From the NCBI GenBank assembly GCA_963693365.1, contig CAVNZM010000005.1, positions 6,448,001 through 6,512,000 on the forward strand: a stretch of DNA of 64,000 nucleotides, given 5' to 3'. The translations under genes were made by a program, and so were the position numbers. The notes under the pieces were generated by a model. The model was not told where the DNA came from, did no database searches, and worked only from the letters and a program-made list of their open reading frames with translations. This document shows, one piece after another, positions 48,782 to 58,914 of the stretch. Within the stretch, counting starts at the first letter, position 1, and each line of letters begins with the position of its first letter. Origin of the DNA: Amoebidium appalachense (taxonomy: Eukaryota; Ichthyosporea).

Positions 48782-49493
48782 TGAGCACGAGTGAGTGAGT
48801 GAGTGAGTGTGTGTGAGTGAGTGTGTGTGTGCTGTCGCGCGTGTGTGGCGGGGGCCTTTGGAATGCGGAACATGGTAGGAAGTTCAACTGTGCGTTGAGA
48901 AACGGTGTGCAGGACACCGGCCGTCACTAGTGGTGTGCAAACTTATGCAAAGTATGTTGCAGTATAAACTCAGAACGTAAGACACCGGAAAAGCAACAGG
49001 CCTGGTGGTAGCAAGCAAGAGAAGACCATTCTCCCCTCCCCCCCCCCCCCCCCCCCCCCCCCCCCACCAACAACAACAAAAACAACACACACTCCCCTCG
49101 ACTCCTCCCCCTCCCCCTCCCCCCCACCCGCCCCCCCTCCCCCCCCCTCCTCTCCCATTCTACCTCCCCCCTACTGTAATCACTACAAAGAACGTAAGCA
49201 AACACGCATAAAGTTTTCCCCCAACAATAAGGTAAGCAACATACGGTCAACCCACCTGAACGGTGCAGAATATCTTGTTTCCCTGCGCCCATGGCCCCAG
49301 GAACAGGGCGAGCTCGAAGAGAAACTCAGCACAGACCATGTGCACAAATATCACGTGACGACTTAGCCTGCCCTCGCTCACTTTCCGTGCGTAGAAGATT
49401 GAGTGTGGTTATTGAGCCAATCATGCCAATCAAGGCAGTGATGTGTACAATGAAAGCCAATAAGGCTATTTGGGCTTCGGTTAGTTTCGTCAT
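47468..49493 (-). CDS. Seven-transmembrane receptor, cAMP-receptor-like (class E type), two exons, apparent frameshift
   Basis: Minus strand. Exon A is 49493-49256 (from ATG), exon B 48250-47468; junction CAG|GTGGGT ... CTACAG|GCGTCC. Exon A encodes TM1 ([19 protein letters not shown]) and, after a one-base frame change near 49406, TM2 ([20 protein letters not shown]) and the conserved Cys before TM3 (NKIFCTVQ). Exon B encodes TM3-TM7, including [16 protein letters not shown] (TM4), the loop Cys in [22 protein letters not shown] (TM5), [20 protein letters not shown] (TM6) and [19 protein letters not shown] (TM7). A Ser/Thr-rich cytoplasmic tail follows. The pattern CWG.P / YCW / LWVI resembles the Dictyostelium cAMP receptor family, so it is probably G-protein coupled; the ligand is unknown. 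Frame correction gives 339 aa. The shift is either a recent mutation or an assembly error. Confidence 0.85.
48258..48417. repeat. Two (GT)n tracts in the 7TM gene intron
   Basis: 48258-48314 and 48357-48417. On the gene's strand these read (CA)n, and the first ends only about 7 bases before the acceptor CTACAG of exon B. Confidence 0.94.
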
Positions 49494-51416
49494 GTTTACG
49501 AACCAAAACGACAACTCCTAACGTGTGTGTGTGTGTGTCTGTCAAGTGTGTTCGTGTGGTGAGTGTGCGGGAAGTGGGGAACAGGCGCGGAATTCATCGA
49601 TGGGATGAGTATTTAGGGATTGCTCCCCACACTGTGCGCTCGGCTACACGCGTATGTCGTAGCTAAAAGTATACGCCGGTGCCATAAAAGAATCTTGAGT
49701 TTCGATTCAATATTACGTGATGACCAGATATGTGTTTTTGCGTACTTGCGTGGTTTTTCAAAAGCTTGGTTTTATATTCTTTCCCGATGATTAGCAGCTC
49801 TTTTACATAAAGAAATCACGTTCTGAAGCTCCGTTGTCGAGAGTCTCTCGCCTACTTGCGCATGAGGAGCATGGTGCAAAACATGAACATGTATATGTAA
49901 AGGCACAAACAGCAGCTGTTCGCTTAGTGAGCCTTACACGTTCCTAAGAAGCCCTAAAAGGTACATCGTTTTCTTTCCTCTTTCAAACAACTAAAAATAC
50001 TATATTATGGTATGTGGGTGGGCTACTTGAACAGTGCGGTTGCCCCCCCCCTCCCCCCCCCCCCCAAAAAAAAACATAAACACGGGTAACAAATGACAAA
50101 CGTAGTAATTAGACCGCGTGTTTCCTTCCTTCTCAGACAGTCAGGAGCCCGAGTGACGCACGAGCGGCACACAGGCAGGCTGAGGCAGCAAGGCCTTGCC
50201 CGGCCGGGTCCTGAACATCTATCCGGAAAATAAATATTACAAAGTCTTAACTACAATATCTACATTTCTGATAACGTGAGATAGAAAGTCAATCTTGCTC
50301 CTTATATTCCTGTACTGGGAACCCTCTACGCAGTGAATTAGATAGGTATGTTTAAAATTGGATAATGAGAAAAAAAAAGAAAAAAAAAAAGAGGGGGAAA
50401 CACACTGAGAAATATACTTACAGCACATATGGACAAGAAGGTGTGACTCAGTCATCCTGAACACTGAGATATTCGAAAAAATGAGATGTGATATGCAAAA
50501 TCCGAAATACAACTGATTTGCAGGAACTAAATAGGACAGTGTGCATACCCTGCGTTAAAATGAGATTCCTGCGAAATAAAACAGATAGTCAGTGACTCAA
50601 TTGACGTTTGTACCGCCGGTGTACATGTGAGTTATAAGTTCATTCCGAAGCAGAACTTCAGCCGTTTCTCTACGTACATATTTATTTTTATTTTTCTTGT
50701 AATTGAGTGAGAGTAAACACGGTCAATGGTACTCCGTTGACTCCGTCCTCAACCAGTTGGGGCCGCCGCTGTCGCGACATGTATACGTACGTACGTGTAT
50801 ACATATGTATGTACACCAAATATACCACACGTAGCCACCATGCCCCCGGAATATATGATCACATTTTCTGCTTTTACACAAGACGCGTGGCAATGTGTAA
50901 TACCTTGACTCAGAGGATTGTGCACGTGTGTGCCGCGCGTGGCTGTGTTTCGTTAGTTTTTTCTTACCATGATTCAAGAGTAGTATGGTAAGTTGTAACT
51001 CTTTCCACAACCCCTTTTCTCAGCTTGCTAACTCAGACCGCCACAAGTCATCCGTAGCTCGCACGTATACGGTTGGAGATAACTACCAAATTCTGCCGGT
51101 GTCACTTGTAATACTGATAGTCAGTCTAAGTCTTCAATAATTATTCAGAGGACTCTCTAAATTCTGCTCTGCCAGACCAGACCAAAATACTGCACGGCAT
51201 CCAATTCTTCGCCACACTTTCCAGTTACTACATACTTTCACATCAAAGGAACAGGTAGTACCTGCTGGTTCACGCGTTCGAATAGCGAAAGACTTAAGTC
51301 CCAAAACTCACGACTTCGACACGTCCAAACGGATTCAACTTCTCCTTTCGGAGTCTTTAGTTTCTCCCCGCTCACTCTCGTTCTCGTTCACTTTCTGTCC
51401 TAGCCTCTCTCTCTCA

Positions 51417-51447
<31 letters not shown>

Positions 51448-53022
51448 GCCCCTCCTGCCTCCCCCTCTCTGGCTCTCTCCGAGTCTCTCTCTCCCCCTCT
51501 CTCTTCCTTCTCTTCGTCTCCCTGCACAGACACACACACATGTGTACACAGCCCTCTCCCTCTCCCCCCCCCCCCCTCTCTCTCTGTGTGTGTGTGTGCG
51601 TGTGTGTCTGTCTCTCTGTCTCTCCTCTCCCTCCCCCTTCACTCTTCATCTTCTGTCTCCCTCTCCCCTCCTTCAGGCTCCTTGCTTTCCTCCTTGCCCG
51701 CTCCGGGCCTCTCTATCACCGTAACTCTCTCGCTCCCTCCCTCCCTCCCCACCACCACCATCCTTCCCCCTCCCCCCTCCCCCCCCCCCCCTCCCCCCCC
51801 CCCTCCCGGCTCCCCAACCTTTCCCACACACTGACACACACACATACCTCTCCGCCAATTTCCGTCCCTCTCCATCCCTCCCACCATCTCGTGCTGTCCC
51901 TCTCCCTTTCACCAAGTTCTGGGCCTCCTCCTCCTCCCTCCCTCCCTCCCACGTCCCCACACCCGGGCTCCGAGTGCTCTCAGGCTCGTTTCTCAGCTCC
52001 CTCGATCCTCTCTCACACTCTTCTCCCCCCTCCCCCCCCCCCCCCCCCCCCCCCCCCCGCCGCCGCCAATTCTACCCTCGGAACCTTTCCCTCTTTCCCC
52101 CCCCCCCCCCCCGTCCTCTTCCTTCCCCTTCCCTGCCCGCCCTCTCTCTCCGTCGCCTCCCTTCCCCACCCCCCCCCCCCCCCCCCACAAAAAAAAAAAA
52201 CAAAAAAAAACCGTGATAGCCTGCCCAGCACCCTACTATGACGCCCAGCTCATGTCCCATGCACACTACGTTTCCAATCCACTGACCGTATAGCAGCATC
52301 TGCTTTTCGAGATCTGGCAGTTGAAGCCAGTCAATCGCACATGCACACCACACAACGTTTCAAATGAGTGCGTTTCACAATGCAGCCCCTTGCAGCGCCC
52401 ACCCCCCTGACCCGATCGCGAGCTGAACTTCCATATCCAACGGTTTCTGTACTGTATAGATTTTCCTCTTTCCTTTTTACAAGCTTTACCCTAAGCCAGT
52501 ACTTGTGCACGTGGTGGTTATAGATTAACGAGATATGTCACTGAGGTGCTGGGAGGCGTAGGCTCGAGGGCTGAGTGATTTAGGAGTTCGAGCGCCGCGC
52601 TCTGCTTTTTGAGCTTTATGATTGGTAATTCTGCGAATCTATAAATAGCGCTTGACGCCTGTGCCTGGCTTATTGCTATCACCGAGCCGCGAGAGGCGCG
52701 CGAGACTCGAAAGGTGTGACGGAGAGAGAGGGAGGGAGAGAGTTTTTCATTGTATAGAGAGCGGAGGTGGCAGGTACAGGGCTCTCACCAACACGCTTAT
52801 TTTGTTATCTCCTTATTACACTTACTTGACTAAATTTCTTCGACCATTTATGTAATTTAAAATACGCCGAGCCTGCTGGACTGAAAAAGGCACCCATTGT
52901 ATGCATACGAAGTTTTAAGGACTTTGAAATTATCTATAACTGCATTTTGCATCGTGATTAGCATAGTCTCTTTCCACCCCTTCTCCCCCTCACCGCTCCT
53001 CCCCCCCAAATTCCTTACAAAG
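49494..53022. other. Intergenic between divergent 7TM and hydrolase genes
   Basis: 49494-51340 is mostly unique sequence without a convincing ORF. 51349-52195 is a long pyrimidine-rich tract (CT, C runs at about 51418-51445 and 52036-52058). 52196-53022 is unique and should hold the hydrolase promoter. A segment at 52381-52405 (TGCAGCCCCTTGCAG...) resembles the loop-proximal end of the long hairpin at 54928-55260. Confidence 0.65.
52640..52647 (+). promoter_or_regulatory. Possible TATA box upstream of the hydrolase gene
   Basis: TATAAATA in unique sequence about 375 bases before the hydrolase ATG. Distance would imply a long 5' UTR. Chance occurrence is possible. Confidence 0.3.
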
Positions 53023-53955
53023 ATGGCGAAAGTCACGCCTGTTCACGTTCACACCTCAGACCAGTTTCCTCTTTCCACCACCGTTTTCGAACCCGCCAGA
53101 ATTCATACACACAGCCCGGCAATATACGTGTCAAATGCAATGGGCGTAACACAAACCTTCTACCACAAATTCTGCAGATTTCTCTCTGAGACATACCACG
53201 CACCTGTTGTCACGTTTGACTTTCGGGGCATGGGAAGCTCGTTCAAATCCGGGCAGAAACTACACGACCTGAAAGAAACAAACATCATTGACCACTGGGC
53301 AGGGGAGGACCTTCCAGCAATTACTTCCTTTCTCGCAAAAACGTTTCCAGAAAGGCACATCGTCCACCTCGGACATTCCATAGGGGCACACATGGCCCCG
53401 CTGAATCCCCTCAACTCAACGGTACATAGGCACCTCTTTATCTCTGCGTCCACTTCTTTCCACACGTCGGTCCACCTTCCAAGAGCATCCGGCGTTGCTC
53501 TTGCCGCGTGCGCAGGCCTTGCCTCTTTGATTCACTTCTACCCTATGGGGTGGATTACAAAAGGTGCACATGTGCCCAGAGATGCGGGTGTGCAGTGGGC
53601 GAAGTGGAGACACACGCCTAAGTACTGCACCGTGCACCCTACGGCAGAAGAGCGGTACCTGAATTTCGGCAAACCCAAAGGTGGGGTTCTTGCACTGGCG
53701 TTTTCGGATGATGAGCTGTGCAAGAGAGCGGGGTTTGAAGGCTGGCTTGGAAATTTCCCTGAGAACATTAGACCCCATCTTGTGTATGTGGACCCAAAGC
53801 AGGCGTTTGGGCCAAAGAGGAGGGTGGGACACATGAACATGTTCAAGGAGAGTACTAAAGACATTCTCTGGCACAGGTTTGGGGATTTCTTGGTGCATGG
53901 GGAGGCGCGGGGTTTGGTGGATGCTATGAAGCACGGGGTAAGAAAGTCGCATTGA
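53023..53955 (+). CDS. Alpha/beta hydrolase (serine hydrolase, COG4757-like), intronless
   Basis: 310 aa in one exon. The alpha/beta-hydrolase signs are: oxyanion-side VTFDFRGMGSS, nucleophile elbow HLGHSIGAH (GxSxG, Ser about residue 120), acid candidate in LAFSDDEL, and His in RRVGHMNMF. The family is of predicted esterases or S33-type peptidases; substrate unknown. The start at MAKVTPVHVH was chosen because the paralogue at 56851 begins with the same residues; the 42 codons upstream look like leader DNA (pyrimidine-rich). No signal peptide is seen. It is an intact member of a duplicated pair, the other copy being inactivated. Lack of introns contrasts with the neighbouring genes. Confidence 0.93.
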   Translation: MAKVTPVHVHTSDQFPLSTTVFEPARIHTHSPAIYVSNAMGVTQTFYHKFCRFLSETYHAPVVTFDFRGMGSSFKSGQKLHDLKETNIIDHWAGEDLPAITSFLAKTFPERHIVHLGHSIGAHMAPLNPLNSTVHRHLFISASTSFHTSVHLPRASGVALAACAGLASLIHFYPMGWITKGAHVPRDAGVQWAKWRHTPKYCTVHPTAEERYLNFGKPKGGVLALAFSDDELCKRAGFEGWLGNFPENIRPHLVYVDPKQAFGPKRRVGHMNMFKESTKDILWHRFGDFLVHGEARGLVDAMKHGVRKSH

Positions 53956-54346
53956 GAAAAGCTGAAAGGTCTGTGGGAACCTGCATTGTTGTAGTCATAA
54001 CGTCATGTTCAAACCGGGGTTATTTGGGCATACAAGTACCATATGTAGCCAACGGTTGTATGATGAGATCGAGTGTGGTTAGAACGAACTTGGAATGTTA
54101 TCTTTTGCGGCAGCAAAGAAGTGTGAGAGCTGTTTTATCTGTGGTGCTTTTTTACCCAACCGTTATGGTCAATTTGAACCGTGATTGTGCAAAGAAGGAG
54201 AAGTCAAATGAATGGATATGCAGTGTTGTCAGTTGTACTTAAAACTTGCACGAGTCCCTGAATGTTGATCTTGCATTCCTAAGGTTCACAGGAAAACCTC
54301 AGTAAATGAAAAGGCGACAATTCTGAGCCTATGATACAAGCACTGG

Positions 54347-54414
<68 letters not shown>

Positions 54415-55343
54415 TTGTGTGTGTGTCTGCCGGGTCTGTGAGTGCCAGTGTGTCTCTCTGTGTGCTTGTGTTGGTTGCAATTGTAGTGTAGCCCAACCTT
54501 CGAATTCCGAACCCTAATTTTCCCTCCTCCTTTCGCTCTCTCTCTTCCCCTCCCCTCCGAGTCCGTCTCGCTCTCTGTCCCTCTCTCTTGGTCCCCCCCC
54601 CCCCCCCCCCCCCCTCCACGCATTCAAACCCCCTCCGCCTCCCCCCCCCCCCCCCCCCGGCTTCGAGCTCTCGGCCTTTCTCTCCCTTGCTCCTCTTCAC
54701 CCCCTCAACCGTCCATAGACTCTTTCACTCTCCCCCCCTTCTCTTCATCCAGTCTCTTTTCCTGTCTTTCTTTCTTTCACACTCTCTTTTTTTGTTCGAT
54801 CCTCGGCCCCTCCCCCCACCTCCCCAGTCCCATCTCATCTCCCCCTGCCTCTCCCCTCCCCTCTTTCTCTAATCCTCATGCATAGTCGCCCAGCAATCTA
54901 GTAAACACCAAGGCCGCCTTGACAACGGAGGCCTTGATATATGCACGACCGTTTTGCGGCACATTAAGTTTCTACCGACTCTAGGTTAGCAGCCTGCGCC
55001 CATCTTTCTTGTTATGACACACCCTCTGCTCGCATGCATCCCCGGGTCAACGTCGAAAGGTGCAGCCCCTTGCAACACCCACCTGGCCATCCCGTAACGT
55101 GGTAATCATATATTGCAAGGGGCTGCACCTTTCGACGTTGACCCGGGGATGCATGCGAGCAGAGGGTGTGTCATAACAAGAAAGATGGGCGCAGGCTGCT
55201 GACCTAGAGTCGGTAGAAATTTAATGTGCCGCAAAACGGTCGTGCATATATCAAGGCCTCTACCTCCCAGGGGTTAACGCGTACTAATTGTCAATTGAAT
55301 CTTGTATACACCAATCAGATACGACTTGGATCTATCGCCCAGT

Positions 55344-55388
<45 letters not shown>

Positions 55389-56850
55389 AAAAAAAAAAAA
55401 CAAAAAACACACACACATACACACACACCTCATCTCTACTCCCCCTTTTTCTCCAAGTGCGCGCGCACCACTCACTTTAAGATATGCTGCTACCAATTGA
55501 GCCATGTGGGGATATGGATATAGGCCTCCTTAGGTTGTACAATGTTAGCACTGGTTTTTAGTCACTCCTTGCGGCTAGAGCTTATTTCCCATGCACCCTT
55601 AATGAACACCTGTTCCCCCCTTCCCCCCCTTCCCCCCCCCCCCCACCTCTTCCCCCTCCCCATTTCTCCTCCAAACCCAACCGGATTCATCTTCTCGCAA
55701 ACCATGCTGTGCAAGAGAACCTGTACCTCGTGATCTATGTTATTTGCATCACCCTTAATTTCACCACTCGTACGTGTACGCAGACCTCAAGCCTTTTTTC
55801 TCCCTTAACCTCTGGGCCGCTTGCCACTGATATGCCTCTTATCGCATATCCTTATGAAAATGACTTTCCCTTTCTGTATGATTATCTTTTTCCTACAGAA
55901 AACGGTCTTTGCTGTTTGCTTGAAAGGATGTTGGTTGTTGTCGGCTAGCTTCTAGGAGCAACAAGAAGGATGGGCAGGTTTGGTGTTTTTTATAAGCCTT
56001 GTTTTGTATGTAGCTGCAGATTTGTCGCTCCCCCCCCCCCCCCCCCCCCCCCCTCCCCCCCCTCCCTTGCACACACACACACACACACACTCTCTCTCTC
56101 TCTCTCCCTCTCCCCCCCCCCCCCTCCCCTCCCCCCCCCCTTCTCTCTCTACCCCCCTCCTCATCCATCCCTCCCCCCCCACTAAATCTCGTCCTCACTC
56201 TCTCTTCACTATCACTCTCACTCTCTCTCTCTCCCCCCCCTCCCCCTCCCCCCCCCCCCCCCCTCGTTTCTCTCTCTGTCCCCATTTCTCGCTGCCCCCC
56301 CCCCCCCCCCCCCCCCCACCCACCCCTCTTAACTCTTTTTGCTCCCGGTTTCTCCCTCTTCTGTGTTTCAACCCCCTTGGGTGGAGGGGAGGGGGGAAAA
56401 GTGTAGGAAAACCTGAAAAAACCGAGCGAGGTTTTCACGTTTTTCTTGTCGGTTGGTGACCGTAGGTGGTCTGATCGATCGGTTGGTCCCATTTTCGCGT
56501 CACCCGGCCCTCATATGATTGGAGTAAGTGGTCCGGGCCGTTGCACACTTCACACGGTTTGCACGCGTACGCGTGTGCACAGGTGTACCGCTGTCGATGT
56601 GACGACGTCTCTATCGACGTTCCGGCGCTGAGCTTTGCAACTTGCACTTGCATTTGCCATGCCACCTGTCATGAACACTTCGCAACTTATATGCATGCCG
56701 CACCTTCGTTTTTCAGTTTTAGTCCGTACTGCTGAAAGGTGTGCTAATACGATTTCATAATTTAAACATCATTTCTTCTCCCACCTCTTCTCTTCCCCCC
56801 CCCCCCCTCCCCCCCCAAACAAAGTTCCGGGCCACTTCCTTAAAAGAAAA
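53956..56850. other. Spacer between the hydrolase paralogues
   Basis: 53956-54345 is the 3' flank of the hydrolase and resembles the flank of the second copy (after 62615). Then (GT)n at 54348-54412, pyrimidine tracts 54530-54870, the long inverted repeat 54928-55260, poly-C/poly-A at about 55346-55400, C- and CT-rich tracts 55615-55670 and 56030-56330, and unique sequence. No further gene is recognised. Confidence 0.7.
54928..55260. repeat. Long near-perfect inverted repeat: 148-bp arms, 37-nt loop
   Basis: Left arm 54928-55075 and right arm 55113-55260 align without gaps; I find two mismatches in 148 positions. Both become G-U wobble pairs in a plus-strand transcript. The arms start GAGGCCTTGATATATGCACG and end GGTGCAGCCCCTTGCAA. 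The arms are unique, mixed-composition sequence, not microsatellite. No open reading frame spans it. Confidence 0.97.
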
Positions 56851-57729
56851 ATGGCGAAAGTAACGCCTATTCAGATTCACACAGCGGACCAGTTCCCTCT
56901 CTCCGCAACCGTCTTTGAACCCACGGAAATGCATACAAACAACCCGGCAATATTCGTGTCAAACGCGATGGGCGTAACGCAAACCTTCTACCACGAATTC
57001 TGCAGGTTTCTCTCCGAGACCTATCACGCCCCCGTTGTCACGTTTGACTTTCGGGGCATGGGGAGCTCTTTTCAACCAGGGCAGAAACTACACGATTTGA
57101 AAGAAACAAACGTCATCGACCACTGGGCAGGGAAGGACCTCCCAGCAATTACCTCCTTCGTCGCGAAATGTTTCCAGAAAGGCACATCGTCCACCTGGGA
57201 CATTCCCTAGGTGCACACATGGCCCCACTGAATCCTCTTAACTCAGCCGTCCACAGGCACCTCTTTGTCTCTGCGGCTACCTCATTCCACACGTCAATGC
57301 ACCTTCCAAGAGTATCTGGCGTTGCTCTTGCTGCGTGTGCAGGCTTGGCCTCTTGGATCCACTTCTTCCCTATGGGTTGGATATCACAAGGCGCACACGT
57401 GCCCAGAGATGTGGGTGTGCAGTGGGCGAATTGAAGGCACACGCCAAAGTACTGCACCGTGCATCCTACAGCGGAAGAAAGTTATCGGAATTTCGGAAAA
57501 CCCAAAGGGGGGGCTCTTTCGCTTGCGTTTTCTGATGATGAGTTGATCAAGAGAGCGGGGTTTGAAGGCTGGCTTGGAAACTTCCCTGAGAAACACAAGA
57601 CCCCATCTGGTGCACATCGATTCAAATGTCGCTTTCTATTATCTGCTAATAAATAGTATCCTTCGCGCATCCACCCCTAAACCAGGCCATCCGTGGCCCT
57701 AAGGGCCGGGGAACACCCCCATCCATGTC

Positions 57730-58914
57730 ATGGCACATGCCTATAATCGTTTCAGAACCTCTTTCAAAGTTCCATCTACACCCATCACACATGTGCGACC
57801 ATTAAAACGTCCAGCAGATACACCTACCACAGATGCACAACCAGAAAAACATCGCCTTAGACTAAGCGCAACACCTATTTACAATACACTACCCATTCAG
57901 AATAACACCACACCACTCCGTAGAAACACAATAACAACCATGCCGAAACTTTCGGTTGATACAGTACTGGCAGAACTTGCCCTCGTTAAGAAACAGCTAA
58001 ATGAGCTGTTACCACTCAAGAACATGATAGAAAAACTCCAAACAGAAAATACCCAACTCAAGCTCACCATTGATTCACTCACAGCCCAGCTAAACATTAG
58101 TGGATCGCAAAACCCCAAAACTCATGAGCAAACATCTCGCGACGGAGACATTTCCACCCCAACACAAAACAACACAGGACCGGAAGCACAGCTCCCGGCA
58201 GAGTTCCTAGAATATGCGAACTCTCGTAAAACACCCGAGCTCCGCCAAATTGCCAAGGAAACATATGCCAGCATTCTTGCAGGCAACGAGTACCGCCGCA
58301 ACTCCCCTCCCAAACCGCCGGCTAAGGGGAACACCCAAGCAAACGGTAACATCAACATCCCACCCAAATACGAGAGGGTGTATTTCAAAGTCAAGCACGG
58401 CAGACGCCCACACAGGGCCATGTGGTCCATCTTCAAGGCTCTCGGCTTCCGGTGCTCTCGCATCCTTTGTCTGTCCTTCATTGGATACGATGTGCTGGAA
58501 GTAGCAGTACGGGGCGACTATAACCGTGCGTTCATCCGTGACGCGACAAAGGGGTGTGGAAGCTTCTTCACCCACCTCCCAAGCTACGACCCATGCGCGC
58601 CGGAAAACATTCAGAAAGCAGACAAAGAACGTAAAGTGTCTGCTAAGAATGCGTGCGCCACACGTTGTCGTGTACGCATCAGCAAGGCAAAAGAGTTCCT
58701 CGCAAAGTTGGAAAACGATGCTACGAGCGTGATAGACACGGACACGAAGGAACCAATGTTTTCTGGTGAGAAACTGCTCGAGCGCAAACGCCGATGCGAG
58801 ATGGAAATCGAGCTCTTCTGCGAACTGTTCGCGCTGGCGGAAGGTCGTGCATACGACCCCGTAAGCGACAAGTGGGAACCAACCCCACAGGTGTCGGACC
58901 AAACCGATGCCTAA
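57730..58914 (+). CDS. LINE-A ORF1 protein (coiled coil, probable RNA-binding)
   Basis: 394 aa, intact. The N-terminal 70 residues are Pro/Thr/Asn-rich. A Leu-heptad coiled coil runs over about residues 76-122 (LAELALVKKQLNELLPLKNM and onward), followed by a polar linker and a C-terminal globular region rich in Lys/Arg (RVYFKVKHGRRPHRAMW, KNACATRCRVRISKAKEF). This layout, coiled coil then basic domain, matches LINE ORF1 nucleic-acid-binding proteins. I do not see a CCHC zinc knuckle. An internal ATG at 57940 just before the coiled coil is an alternative start. The stop codon overlaps the ORF2 start in ATGCCTAA. Confidence 0.85.
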   Translation: MAHAYNRFRTSFKVPSTPITHVRPLKRPADTPTTDAQPEKHRLRLSATPIYNTLPIQNNTTPLRRNTITTMPKLSVDTVLAELALVKKQLNELLPLKNMIEKLQTENTQLKLTIDSLTAQLNISGSQNPKTHEQTSRDGDISTPTQNNTGPEAQLPAEFLEYANSRKTPELRQIAKETYASILAGNEYRRNSPPKPPAKGNTQANGNINIPPKYERVYFKVKHGRRPHRAMWSIFKALGFRCSRILCLSFIGYDVLEVAVRGDYNRAFIRDATKGCGSFFTHLPSYDPCAPENIQKADKERKVSAKNACATRCRVRISKAKEFLAKLENDATSVIDTDTKEPMFSGEKLLERKRRCEMEIELFCELFALAEGRAYDPVSDKWEPTPQVSDQTDA

